Positions 32,040-42,496 are shown, counted from the first letter of the stretch. The stretch: DNA of 64,000 nt from Epiperipatus broadwayi (GCA_028023455.1 JAQFVV010000514.1:186001-250000); one strand, 5' to 3'. Numbers and translations are program-made. The notes: generated from the letters alone by a model not told the origin.

Positions 32040-33790
32040 CGTGTTCGAATATGTGGATTCGAAACACCAGTCTCTTAGGCAGAGAAGAACATACTCGGAG
32101 AGTATGTATGCCCAAACGATAGCTATAAAGTATATAACTAACGTTACATTTCCAGGACATAGCTTCTTCTCGCCTGTTGAGTTCAACACCACGTCCAAAG
32201 CACTTTTTTGTTTGTGTATAACCACGGGCGCCAGCTGCTTATTCTAAAAGAATACTAAAAGAATAGACAACGCACTTTGAACAGTGGCCACTAACTCAAC
32301 GCCTAAATCCACGACTAGCTCAGCTATTTGTAATCACTAACAGATTATACATAATTAGTGGTTAAGACTTGATAAAAGAATTGTAAAAAGAATTTATAAA
32401 AGGAGATTGATAAAAGAATTGATAAAAAGAATTGACCGACAAATAAAGTTTAATTTTAAAGATAATTTATTAACTAACATTTATTTACTAAATTTAAACA
32501 TTTTATAATTCTAATAAAACACACGCATATTTTAAATTAACATTTCTAAATAGTTTAAATATTCCTATAGATTTAATAACAGAACACTCTAATTTAACTA
32601 ATAAATATTGATATAATGATCATGCACATATTAATTAACTAATAAATATTGATATAATGATCATGCACATATTAACTCACACACACATAATAATAATAAA
32701 GTATTACATAGCATTTGAAATTTAAACACACATATCAATAGTTCATTTATGTATGATATAAAGTTCATATAATTAGACTCTTGAAAGATTCGTATGAATT
32801 AATGCAATGCAATGGCTATTACAGTATAAACGAAATAAGCAAATGTTTTACCTAGGCTTTTGAATGTAGACATAGAATTTTGTTCTCCTTGGTGGCTGCT
32901 TTCGGTGAGGATATTTCCATTATGAATGCTTACCAGCCAGCTGGGACTTTTCCTTGATGAGTTTCCTGATTTTCACGATTATTGCTATTGGAGACAATTA
33001 GATATTGACAGAGATTTTCTAAGTTGTTATGTTGACATTATTTCACGGGCAGATCTTGCTGTTTTCATTGGACTTTTTAGGCTGTGGAAAGGCATGAATT
33101 CCCAAAATCTTCTCAACACTGCATTTTGTTTGTTAACTGACTCAATTAATTTCTGAACTGTACTACTCAATTACTTTGTGAACTGAACTACTGTCCGATA
33201 AAAAGTCTATTTATACCTGCACCTTGTTGTCTTTCTAATATCTCCGGCAAAGATCTGTTGTCGAAATTCCAGTGATAATCATTTGATAAACATGTTTTGA
33301 AAGATTGCTTAATTAGTAATAGCCATGCAAAAACATATTGTTTTATATTAATTAATATCTAATAGCCATTGCCATGTTTTTTAATGATAATCTTCTTTAA
33401 CTTTCATTTATTTATAATAACATTTATTCTATTGTTGACAATCGCACATATATACGCACATATATTACTTTTAACATTATTTTTTCTTTAATTAAACTTG
33501 AATGAAAATAGATTTGTATGTTTTAACTTTTTAAATTATATTTTTACGAATACTAATAAAAACTCTTTACTTCCTTTTATAACCCTTAGTTTAATTTCTC
33601 TAACGAAACACCCCTCTCCCCTTCTGATTAATTGATTGTAGCTCTTATTTCAGAAATTAACGATAGAAAACTATTTGATTCTTATCTTTTCCGAAAACAA
33701 GCTGCAATAAACTCAACATTTAATTTTATGTTTCTCTTTTATGAAAAATTACTTTAATAATTTTTTTTAGATAAAATTATATGTGCCTAT
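32040..33790 (-). mobile_element. LTR-like insertion in a LINE RT gene
   Basis: A ~1.75-kb block separates RT motif B from motif C of the LINE. On the minus strand it has a TATA box (TATAAATA, plus-strand 33208-33215) followed by GTTCAGTTCA-rich sequence, as in LTR R regions, and later GCAGCTGGCGCCCGTGG, where TGGCGCCC (plus 32226-32233) looks like a tRNA primer-binding site after an LTR ending ...AAGCA. About 185 bp of leader-like sequence follow before the LINE resumes. (TA)n runs sit at both junctions. A 41-bp tandem duplication lies at 32595-32676. No gag-pol. Read as LTR plus leader of a deleted element. Confidence 0.5.
33208..33215 (-). promoter_or_regulatory. TATA box in LTR-like insertion
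   Basis: TATAAATA on the minus strand, within GGTATAAATAGAC, the core promoter expected in the U3 part of an LTR. Confidence 0.45.
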
Positions 33791-33799
33791 ATCAATATA

Positions 33800-34110
33800 G
33801 GTACAATATATATATATCTGTCATTTCTTTTTCAATGACTGTTAGTAAAGGGTTTATATATATTGAGAAGGGAAGATGTGCTCAATGGAGAACCTTGGGG
33901 TATGGAACAATTCTTTCATTTAGAGTTACATATATCTCCCTGTTCCAGAACAAATTTGTTAAGACATAAAGATAAGCTTTAGGTATAGTTGCATCAGCTA
34001 GAGTGTTAATCAGGATGTCAATAGGGACTGTATCAAACCCAGACTTAATATCCCTCTGAATCACAACAGACCCATATTTCTTTTTAACTAATGTACCCTT
34101 AAATATGAAC
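33800..34110 (-). pseudogene. LINE reverse transcriptase, upstream half (family LD)
   Basis: Minus-strand reading: KKKYGSVVIQRDIKSGFDTV (RT motif A; D-x-K-x-x-F-D form), then PIDILINTLADATIPKAY, FWNREIYVTLNERIVPYPKV, a stop, then FSIYINPLLTVIEKEM (motif B side; the GxPLSPxLF block is damaged). The gene continues at 32035 after the LTR-like insertion, where YMDD is found. N-terminal endonuclease not seen. Confidence 0.75.
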
Positions 34111-34714
34111 CTTTTTTTTAAATGATAAAAATCAATAGTTGATAATTATGATGAAGCTTCATCTTTTTATTATAATATGCAATTTGATGATTATTTCTTA
34201 GGATGTCATGTGACATTCAAGCATTAAAATGTCAGGTGGTATTTCAATTAGAAACTTTTAGCTCTTAATATTATTGTCGGGGGGGGGGGTCACTGCTATT
34301 TACCTTTTTTGTACTACCAAGCTTACCTAAATATTATATCTAATTACATGTTATCTTGGGAGAAGGTATCATACACATTTACAAAAAAATTTATCAAATA
34401 TTTATTGAATATTAAATTTGATGCAATATAGTTTTATGGTTGTTAAAAGTGCTAAAATTTTTCAATTCAATGGTAATAGTAGATTTTCAAGAAGTATAAA
34501 AAAATACAGAGTATGGAAATAATTTTGTTTCTAAATAATGATAAGATGCCAAGTGGGTTGCTCTTGTTTGCCAAAATTAATTGAAAACAATTACTGGCCC
34601 ACTTACAGATTAATTTTCAATTGAAGGTTATTGAAAGATCACTCATTTTAATATCAGAAAAATTACTGAAAATATTATATTTTAAGCTTTTATTGATTGT
34701 TATTAATTCATTTT
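34111..34714. other. AT-rich non-coding stretch
   Basis: An 11-base G-run lies at 34279-34289. Nothing else recognised. Confidence 0.5.
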
Positions 34715-34721
34715 TTATAAG

Positions 34722-34783
34722 CAGTGGTCCCATGTTCACAGATTCGCTTCCCAGCCCATGCTTTGACACATGAAAAAAAAATG
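34722..34783 (+). repeat. tRNA-derived SINE, 3' half only
   Basis: GCAGTGGTCCCATG joins to GATTCGCTTCCCAGCC (B box) and CTTTGACACATG plus A-run. The 5' half is missing or rearranged. Confidence 0.78.
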
Positions 34784-34989
34784 ATTTAAGTAATTAATGT
34801 TTAATTTATTGGGCTTGTGAGTAATTTGACTATATAGAAGTAGCCTTCTACATAAATAAGTGATATGTTTTTAGATGTTTTGATTTAACTGAATTTTCAT
34901 TTAAGTTAGTTTTTTATTTAAGTACATGTTTGCCATTATCTAATGCGTGCACCATGTATGCAAGAGAGTTGTTTCCATGTAATAATTAT

Positions 34990-35080
34990 CTTTCTTATCT
35001 GTCTATCTATCTAACTACCTACCTACCTCTATCTGTTCATCCATCCACCCATCTATGTCATATATATATATATATATAAT
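34990..35080. repeat. Tetranucleotide and (TA)n microsatellites
   Basis: Mixed (ATCT)n, (ACCT)n and (ATCC)n units run to about 35056, then (TA)n at 35059-35078. Confidence 0.85.
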
Positions 35081-35150
35081 CAAAATTACCCTAAATTCAC
35101 AACTCAACCAGAGTAGCCAAAAAAAATAAACTCTGAAACACTACCAGTGG

Positions 35151-35178
35151 TTTCACTGCTACAAGCAGACTTCTCAAG
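35151..35178 (-). promoter_or_regulatory. PLE 3' UTR hairpin-GAAA motif
   Basis: Minus strand: CTTGAGAAGT, CTGC, loop TTGTA, GCAG, T, GAAA. It lies about 35 nt after the stop codon of the PLE fragment at 35212-35395. The partner fragment at 36021-36050 has the same layout at the same place. Confidence 0.6.
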
Positions 35179-35211
35179 TGGAAACAACTACAAAATAACA
35201 ACATATTTAAA

Positions 35212-35395
35212 CTAAATATTACCCACAATTCCACCCACTTCACATACACCCTTAATATTAAAATAACTTTTAAATAAGTTAATTGCTTCAGAATTATAAA
35301 ATTGTAATAATAAAGATTCTTTAATTCTTCTTTTTATCTCATTTCTCTCAAAGAAGACAACCTTAGCTTTATCAAAATTAATATTGTTGCCTGTA
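35212..35395 (-). pseudogene. PLE GIY-YIG C-terminal fragment (minus arm)
   Basis: The minus strand encodes GNNINFDKAKVVFFERNEIK, RRIKESLLLQFYNSEAINLF, then KSYFNIKGVCE and a stop at 35212-35214. It aligns with HRILFDNASVIFYEKNELKR...INLMKTSFDIKG of the plus fragment to the right. The catalytic Glu position (IKES or IKET) is conserved. 5'-truncated. It forms a head-to-head pair with 35552-35962, tails outward. Confidence 0.82.
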
Positions 35396-35551
35396 AAAAA
35401 TATATATAAACTACTATAACAGCTTATAAAATTAGGTTTTGCTTTATTGTATGATTAATCTATGAATATTATTGGAATATTATTATATTTTTAAAAGTCC
35501 TATAATTGAAACATTTAATAATAAAGCACATTTATATATAATTTGGTTTAT

Positions 35552-35962
35552 AGGAATAGTCATTTGTTTGGTGGAATGAAGGTTGCATGGAAGAAAAGTG
35601 CTGATTTGAATTCATTACTTAATGGTTCAAAATAGTCTATTGATAGTAGGTCTATTCCTGGTATTGTTTATAAGATTCCATGTAGTTGTAAATTTTATAT
35701 AGGCCAGAGTAAGTTTAGCCTTAATGAAATGGTTAAGGTTCATATAAGTAGAGTTAAACATAGGTATCTTAACTTTTTATATGTTCATAAATTGAATACA
35801 GGTCATAGAATATTGTTTGACAATGCTTCAGTTATTTTTTATGAAAAGAATGAGTTAAAAAGAAGAATAAAGGAGACTTTGATGATAAAACTTCTTGATT
35901 CTAAGGCTATCAATCTTATGAAGACTTCTTTTGATATTAAGGGAAGGTGGAATTTGAAATGA
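35552..35962 (+). pseudogene. PLE GIY-YIG endonuclease fragment (plus arm)
   Basis: Reading FGGMKVAWKKSADL..., one stop near 35631, then GIVYKIPCSCKFYIGQ (the GIY and YIG halves of the nuclease, 35660-35706, with the Cys pair typical of PLE nucleases), NEMVKVHISRVKHRY, LNTGHRILF, NELKRRIKETLMIKLL and INLMKTSFDIKGRW before the stop at 35960-35962. The nuclease domain is nearly complete except for the stop upstream and a changed Arg (SKFSLNE in place of the usual T-x-R-x-L-x-x-R). RT is absent. A different PLE family from 8262-10424. Confidence 0.82.
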
Positions 35963-36020
35963 ATTATGGGAAGGTTTGTTTGTTTGTATATATAGGTTAT
36001 TTTCTTTAGTTTGATTTTCA

Positions 36021-36050
36021 CTTGAGAAGGTCTATATGTAGTAGATGAAA
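36021..36050 (+). promoter_or_regulatory. PLE 3' UTR hairpin-GAAA motif
   Basis: CTTGAGAAGG, TCTA, loop, TAGA, T, GAAA, about 60 nt after the stop codon of the PLE fragment at 35552-35962. The stem differs in sequence from that at 35151-35178 but stays paired. Confidence 0.58.
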
Positions 36051-36377
36051 TCATGGTTGTGTAAGGATTTTGATAAAATTTTGGATTTAATCTAGTATTG
36101 TATTGTTTTATGGTTTTGCATATATGCATCTGTATAATATTTTATAAATTTTTTCAATATTTTATTTTACAAAAATGTCAAAAGCAAATATTTATTTTAC
36201 CTCAATATTACATAAGTGCTAGATGATAGTGTTTTGTTCTGATAATACTTTCTCACACTTTCCTCTTATGTAAGTATAACTGGAAGCAATTTCTAAACTG
36301 AATCCCTACAGTGTTAATTAATATGTTATGCACAGGTTTATTCTGTGGGTTTACAGTTCAAAAATGTTGATACCTAT

Positions 36378-36410
36378 CTGAGAAGTGTCAAAGCACGAAA
36401 CAATGTTCAG
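36378..36410 (+). repeat. Isolated hairpin-GAAA motif
   Basis: CTGAGAAGTG, loop TCAAAG, CAC, GAAACAATGTTC. Same order as the PLE 3' UTR motifs, with GTG and CAC as stem. A G-run follows at 36416-36425. Probably a stray PLE or foldback tail. Confidence 0.5.
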
Positions 36411-36829
36411 GCATTGGGGGGGGGGTTTCCTGACAGAGATATTTTAAGTGCTGGCTCTGGCTAAACATTTATCATAAAGCTTGTAGAGGAATTGGCAATA
36501 CTCATTGTTTATAACGTACAAGCTTAAGAGATAGGGTCATGTGATCTATGACTCTTATTTTGACTATTGATATAATTTATTCTGTATTTTACTCCCATGC
36601 AAACAATTATTAAAGTAAATCCACAAAATAATTCAGTATAATTTTATGCATGAAATTGCATGACAGTAGTTCAGTGATACTTATGCAGCATCTTTTTTTA
36701 TGTCTTGCATAATTTTCTCTCTACCATGCAATAAATTTGCTTTTGTCATTCAAGTGTTATTAAAAACATTTTTATTACAGTTACCCTATATCATAAATAT
36801 CATTTGCAGTAACTCAAATATAGATGTAA

Positions 36830-36930
36830 TTTTTTTTCCCATGTGGCATAGCATCAGCCGGGAAGCAAACCTGCTAGCCCAAGACAACTGCTTGTAAAGC
36901 AGCTGTCGCTGACATCTCGGCCACCAATGC
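36830..36930 (-). repeat. tRNA-derived SINE copy (minus)
   Basis: T-run then CCCATGTGGCATAGCATCAG..., middle AACTGCTTGTAAAGCAG, end GGCCACCAATGC. CAAATATAG occurs on both flanks and may be the target-site duplication. Confidence 0.82.
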
Positions 36931-37364
36931 AAATATAGTGAAAACCCCTAGACAACTATAAGTAAACAGACCATCAATAAAAAAAAGAGTGGACTTACCT
37001 ATATTTTATCTTGGATTGTATACAGCTAGCTGGGGATTTTCAATAGCTTCCACGTTAATTGCTTGAACTATCGCAATCAATATTTATATCTATTAATTGA
37101 AAACTAATAGTTAGAGGTTGTTATATACGAGGCTCATCCTTTCCCTGTGATTAGTTGCAGGGGTTTCAGAGTAGCTTATAGTTGTCCTGAAATTATGTTA
37201 ATATATGTAAATCATGCTTTGTGTGTTGATACATTAATAAATTGAATGTTTATATATAATCTAAGTTAAAATATAAATGGGTCCACTCTGTATTTTTCAT
37301 TTACTAACAGTTTATATATAGCTTGCTGGAGTTTGTAGTAGCTTCCCGCATTGGATAGATATAT
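36931..37364. other. AT-rich non-coding stretch
   Basis: Related motifs ACTTACCTATATTTTATC (36996) and similar suggest old repeats, but none was identified. Confidence 0.4.
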
Positions 37365-37612
37365 CAGTAAATATAGGGGATTTGAACACAAACTTTCAAG
37401 CACCCTTCAACTATCCACACTATCTCATACTACTGATACACATGACCACACCCATGCAGAAAAGATAAATAATCACCAATATATGTATCTTGTTGTGAAC
37501 CAGCACTTGTCAGTTGGTCCAGATCACGTGTGTGGTCATGTGTATCAGTGGTCTGAGATAGTGTGGATAAGTGTCGGGTGCTTGAAAGTCTGTGTTCAAA
37601 TTCCCTATATTT
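37365..37612. repeat. Snapback with tRNA-like sequence in its arms
   Basis: Arms about 37365-37460 and 37525-37612 are imperfect reverse complements (GATAGTGTGGATAAGTGTCG, then TGCTTGAAAGTCTGTGTTC on the right). The right arm has a B-box-like GTGTTCAAATTCCC. The loop contains GAACCAGCACTTGTCAGTTG, shared with family RC. The same arm sequence in single copy lies at 39840-39925. Confidence 0.7.
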
Positions 37613-38410
37613 ACAATTAGGCTCCAGGAATATGAAGAATGCCTGTGTTTCAAATATTATATATCGGTAAAATAAGAATAATATTTTAATCTGCTCTTTG
37701 CTTTATTTATGTATATTTATTAGATTCGTTGTAATTTTAAATTGAGCAAGTGTATCAAAAAATGTTGCAAAATTGGTTCTTTATTTATGTGATCATTTTG
37801 ATCTCCAATTTTATTGATAAAAAGAACAGGAATAAAGACAAGAAGACCAAAATAAGAAATAATAAATTTTTATATGAAAATTAAAACTGTATTTGGCATT
37901 TCATTACTAGTTATTAGGACACACTATCTTGGCATAAAAATAGGTATGTATGGAATTCAGCTAGTTTTAATGATTTAAATTTGTCCAAAGCTCTTTTAAA
38001 AAAAGACACGAAACATTGTTAAATCATTTAAAGGCAACGATCCTGTTTGAAGCATTTGTTTCATTTTGTATTGACTGTGTTATAAATAAGCAGTAAAACG
38101 TTAAAAAAGTATCGGAACATTTAATTGTGGTATCAAAACACTTTGTAATATATGTATCAACATTCCATAATTAGAAAGATGATAATTTTTGCAATAGTGG
38201 TAACTATGTTGATATTGTGCATTTGTTAAGTAATTATGATGGACTATTTTCTCATTTAGATTCCACAAGCATGTTTTCATGATTTTCTAATTGAATACAA
38301 AATGGTATGATTCTGGCAGACTTCACTGAAAGTGCACTCAGCCATGTCTGAGTTACAAAAAGAAAGAAACCATATGTCACAGGCATGGAAAACATTTCAC
38401 AATCGAATGA
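37613..38410. other. AT-rich non-coding stretch
   Basis: No gene or repeat recognised. Confidence 0.5.
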
Positions 38411-38424
38411 TATGTCATAATATC

Positions 38425-38746
38425 ACATGATCACTATCTCTTATACTAGCACATAATTGTTGTAAACAAAGGCAAAAATTGTGTTTTCAATTTTATTCTC
38501 ATAGTTTTGTAGTAAAGTAGAGTTAAAAGGTGGCTGCTGGAGGGTTGCATTAGATCCTAAGATCTAAATGCAGTGCTCTCAGATCCAAGGCTCCTCACTG
38601 ATGATGGCCATAAGCCAGAAACTAGTCTGGGGATATTGGTTGAGTAGGCACTAGATAGGGATTTTATGCACAAGCCTTCTAGCATCCATTGATTACTCTA
38701 GTTAGCACAGGGTGGCACTACTGTATGGAGAGTTTTTGCCTTTGTT
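38425..38746 (+). mobile_element. FB1 foldback element with 14-bp target-site duplication
   Basis: 322 bp between direct repeats TATGTCATAATATC (38411-38424 and 38747-38760). Starts ACATGATCACTATCTC and ends GAGAGTTTTTGCCTTTGTT. The hammerhead-like core is at 38598-38621: CTGATGA, TGGC, loop CATAA, GCCA, GAAA, with a fully paired 4-bp stem II. The left arm is replaced by an AT-rich stretch, so this copy is not a full palindrome. Confidence 0.92.
38598..38621 (+). ncRNA. Hammerhead-like core in FB1
   Basis: CTGATGA (38598-38604), paired TGGC and GCCA (38605-38608 and 38614-38617), GAAA (38618-38621). After GAAA comes CTAGT, which can pair with ACTAG ~30 nt later as stem III. The base following ACTAG is A, where a hammerhead needs U then H, so self-cleavage is uncertain. 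Confidence 0.4.
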
Positions 38747-38789
38747 TATGTCATAATATCTGACATAATTAATTATTTTCATAATGAAA

Positions 38790-39015
38790 TAAGAAGTTGT
38801 ATTTTTATATAAATGGAATTTATCCATTCTATTTTGAACACTTTTTAGAAAAAGCCTTTTCTGTACATGTATGCATACCCAATCCTTCATTTTGACTGTC
38901 CTGCAGTCTTTTTCAGAGCTACTTTTACTTTAATGTGCAATAAAATATTTTTGATAAAAAGTGTTCAAAGTAGAGTGGATAAATTGCATTTATATAAAAT
39001 ATTACAGCAAAATAA
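38790..39015. repeat. Snapback element, family R2
   Basis: Arms about 38800-38860 and 38950-39015 (AATTTATCCATTCTATTTTG and complement; AACACTTTTTA and complement). The loop has TTTTGACTGTCCTGCAGTC and TTTCAGAGCTACTTTTA, the degraded R2 hairpin motif. Family R2 is better preserved at 43480-44175. Confidence 0.72.
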
Positions 39016-39529
39016 AGGAAGTGGTTAATTTGATAATATTTTTGAAGTTTTATTTTTGTTGTGTTGTTTTTTGATGAAATTACTGATCATAGGAATATTT
39101 CACAATTATCAATTATTTGAATTGAAAAGTTCATGAATAATTCATAAAATTTGTTGATGTTAATCATCTATTTTGATTGAATATATATTTCAACCTTTAA
39201 AAAATCTGATTGTTAAGAAAAAGTTACTTGCATCTGCAATGAAGGTAAGTTTTTGAAAAGTAACAAATTGAAGAATATAAAATCTTTTTTGAAACAAATA
39301 TTAATTCAAAAAATGTGTCAAGGAATTAGTTAAAGATGTTAAAATTTTTCCCAATTTTAAGTGCATTAAGATGAACTTAATAAGCTTGTATTATAACTGT
39401 AATATAATGAGCTTGCTAATAACTCTAAACAGGCTTTAACAATAAATTCCTCAATAGAAAGCATTTAAAATGTCTATCTAGAATTATCCCTACCCCCAAA
39501 CTGGTTTCAAGTTTGAAAATTAGTAATTT
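39016..39529. other. AT-rich non-coding stretch
   Basis: No gene or repeat recognised. Confidence 0.5.
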
Positions 39530-39960
39530 GTATTAGTCATTCATTAGACTAGAGAGGATGTTATTCATTTAATGAATAGTATTGTTTGAAAGCAATTTTA
39601 GACAATTGATAAGTGAAACTTTCAGACATTTGGCATAATCATGTGGTTACTTAAATTTAAATGACTTCAACTTTTTTTTAGCTATTTTTTTTTCTTTGAT
39701 TGTTGTGATTGGGTATCTTAATATAAAGTTGAGCACTGATTATATATATGTGTGGGGATAGTAATCTGGACCAACTGGTGATTGCTGGTTTAGCATGAAA
39801 TACGTATATTGGTGATTATTTATCTTTTCAACCGTGTGTGTGATCAGGTTGGTCAGCAATATGAAATGGCACTGAGAGTAGTGGGTCGTGTGAAAGTCTG
39901 AGTTCGAATCCCGCCTATATTACATATATAAATGCAGGTTTTAGCCTGTGCAATGTATTA
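39530..39960 (+). repeat. Family RC fragment joined to tRNA-like segment
   Basis: 39530-39600 matches the RC start (CATTCATTAGACTAGAGA). 39768-39805 carries GACCAACTGGTGATTGCTGG and TTTAGCATGAAAT, the RC core in reverse. 39840-39925 has GTGTGTGATCAGGTTGG... and a good B box GAGTTCGAATCCC (39890-39902), matching the right arm of 37365-37612. Confidence 0.55.
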
Positions 39961-40478
39961 ATATTTTGCAAAGTAAAACTAATGGTATTAAATGTGGTTT
40001 ATTAAAAATAAATGAGTTTTTTTTTTTTGTAAAAAAAATTGTTTGAAAATGTGATCTATTTGAAAATTACTGAGATAAGTCAAATGTAATGAGTGTTTTT
40101 CGGAAGGGAGAGTCTTAGAATTGAAAATGTAAGTGATCAAAAAGTAACTATGGGATAACTTTCTTTGAAATTTTAGATAATCTTTTTATACATAGAATGA
40201 GCAATTTAAAGGCTTGACAAAATTTTTTTTTTTTTCAGAATTGTCACAAACTTAATGAACAAAATTATCTGAACATGTCGAATAGCAAATATAGATGGCT
40301 TTCAGCATATTAACTTCTATGTGTTATAAGTTTATAATCATATAACAAATTTCCAATGCATATAAAGTCCCTAACATTTAAAATATGTGCAAATCAACAC
40401 AGTTCTCAATTTTTATATGTCTGTGGAGAATGAACATCTGTGGTGGTAATTTGTAGAGCTGATTCTTATTAGTTAAAC
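39961..40478. other. AT-rich non-coding stretch
   Basis: No gene or repeat recognised. Confidence 0.5.
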
Positions 40479-40491
40479 AAATATTAACATT

Positions 40492-40688
40492 TCATGATCA
40501 CCATCTCTTATGCTAGCACATAACTATTATTAAACAGGCAAAACTGTCCATACAGTAATGTCACCCTGTGCCAACCAGAGTAATCAATGGATGCCAGAAT
40601 GGGAATTTTATGCACAAACCTTCTGGCATCCATTGATTACTCTAGTTGACACAGGGTGGCACTACTGTATGGAGAGTTTTGCCTGTTT
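40492..40688. mobile_element. FB1 foldback, compact hairpin, with 13-bp target-site duplication
   Basis: 197 bp. Arms of ~62 bp (from GGCAAAACTGTCCATACAG to GATGCCAGAA, and the complement from TTCTGGCATCCATTG to GAGAGTTTTGCC) around a ~20-nt loop. The body with the hammerhead-like core is deleted. Direct repeats AAATATTAACATT (40479-40491) and AAATATTTACATT (40689-40701) differ at one base. Confidence 0.92.
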
Positions 40689-40701
40689 AAATATTTACAT
40701 T

Positions 40702-41480
40702 CTGGATACCAAGGTTACTGGTAAAACTGTTCTTGAAGGAAAATCTAATATATGTTCAAAATTGATTTAAACAAAAAGTTGTGGAAGTCTTAGAAATCAT
40801 TTGTTTAAGTGTTGGCTGATATATATATATATATATATTACAATAGGATCCACAAAGTGTCACATAAATGATAATTGAATCTATATGAGCATTTATATGA
40901 ATTCTCTATCCATTGTTTTTGTGATATTATTTTTTCCTACTTTGTTATAGACTTTTTTTTCCATTTGTCTTTCATCTTTTATTTCCTCCAATTTTGTGAC
41001 TTGTATATATTTTTTCTTTATTAATTCATTTTTTGATATTGATAAAAAAAATTGCCATCATTTTATGATACTTTTTTATGGTAAAATTTTAAAATTATTT
41101 ACATAAATTTTATCTTATTACATCATAGTTTTTTTTTTTTTAGAAATAATTGACACTTTATTACAATTAAATTATAGGTTGAGCGTATTAATTTCTCTTA
41201 ACTATAACCAGATTTATTTTAAATTAGTATGTAGTTACTTTGATACTTACCTACATTTCCACACACTGTCTCATATAGCTTCTCTGATGTGAGAAAAGCA
41301 CACTAGGTGAAGAATGTTGCTGTGTTGTCAAATTTTTAATAATTTTTTTTAGCACTTATTTATCTTAGAAACTCTTGTTTATTTATTAGTTTGGCTTAAA
41401 TTTTTAATCTCTTTTTAACATACTTCTATCAAATGGATTTTCTTCAAATTTTATACTTGTATTAGAAATTGATAACAATG
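40702..41480. other. AT-rich non-coding stretch
   Basis: (TA)n at 40818-40838. No gene or repeat recognised. Confidence 0.5.
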
Positions 41481-41488
41481 CTCTAGGA

Positions 41489-41969
41489 CAGTGTTCTTCA
41501 ACCCTTGGTGCTAGACGGGCAGTAAAAAGTTTGTAATAATAAATAATAAGAGTTTAAACTTTTAATTAATATAGCCAATTTTTATTTATTTTTTCATCTC
41601 ATTGTTACCCAATTAAAAAAAAAAAGAAAACAGAACGAAAACAAAATCTAATCAATCATTCATAAATTAATTTATTTTTCTAGTTATCACAGATGTTTAT
41701 TGGGGGGGGGGGTAGAATTAAATTTTTATTACTTTTCTAAACAAATTTAAAAAAAAGTTTTTTATTATATAAACTCCATATATATATAATTTTATCTTAT
41801 ATATTTAACATTGTTGTTTTGATCAGTTATAACAATTATGCTTATCTTTAAGAAAATTTATCTATAGACTTCTGCTGGTCTGCGAAATCTTATCCTTATT
41901 TTTGCTGGTCCGCGGAAACTTATTCTTATTTTTACCGGTCTGCAGTTGTGAAAAGGTTGAAGACCACTG
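41489..41969. mobile_element. hAT MITE with perfect 8-bp target-site duplication
   Basis: Ends CAGTGTTCTTCAACCCTTGG (41489-41508) and AAAAGGTTGAAGACCACTG (41951-41969) are hAT terminal inverted repeats. The flanking octamer CTCTAGGA is identical at 41481-41488 and 41970-41977. The inside has a diverged CTGGTCTGCGAAATCTTATC-type repeat (three copies near 41870-41945) typical of hAT subterminal motifs, and no transposase. Non-autonomous. Confidence 0.93.
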
Positions 41970-41977
41970 CTCTAGGA

Positions 41978-42496
41978 CAATGTAATATTTCAGGATTGTT
42001 CGTTAATCTATCACTATTAATAGTCTGGATTTCTAACATTAATATCAATTCAATAAGTTTTCAATGATGCATAAGAGATAGGGGTATATATTTTTTTTAA
42101 AAGTTTTTATAAAGAAATATTTGTGATCATTTAAAATAGAAACAAATCCTAATTTTTCTTGATTGTAAAAATTGATGTTTATAAACAAAACAATATTGGA
42201 AACAATTTTTAATGTGCATGAATTTTTTTCAAATATTAATAAACTGTGATATTATTTATATTATCCATTTTAAAATTTGAATAGGAATAATTACAAAAAA
42301 TATTCAAATATTAAAAAGTTAAAAATAATATATATTTTATAAATAACACTGTTATTTAATGTAGACTAAAAAGCTAATTTTTAAATTTGAATATGAATAA
42401 TTAATTATAAAAAATAGTAGAAATAAAAATTTGTTTACATTAAATGTTTTTAATAATATTTACTAAGGCTGTAAACCTTAAGAATATGTGCATGAA
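41978..42496. other. AT-rich non-coding stretch
   Basis: No gene or repeat recognised. Confidence 0.5.
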
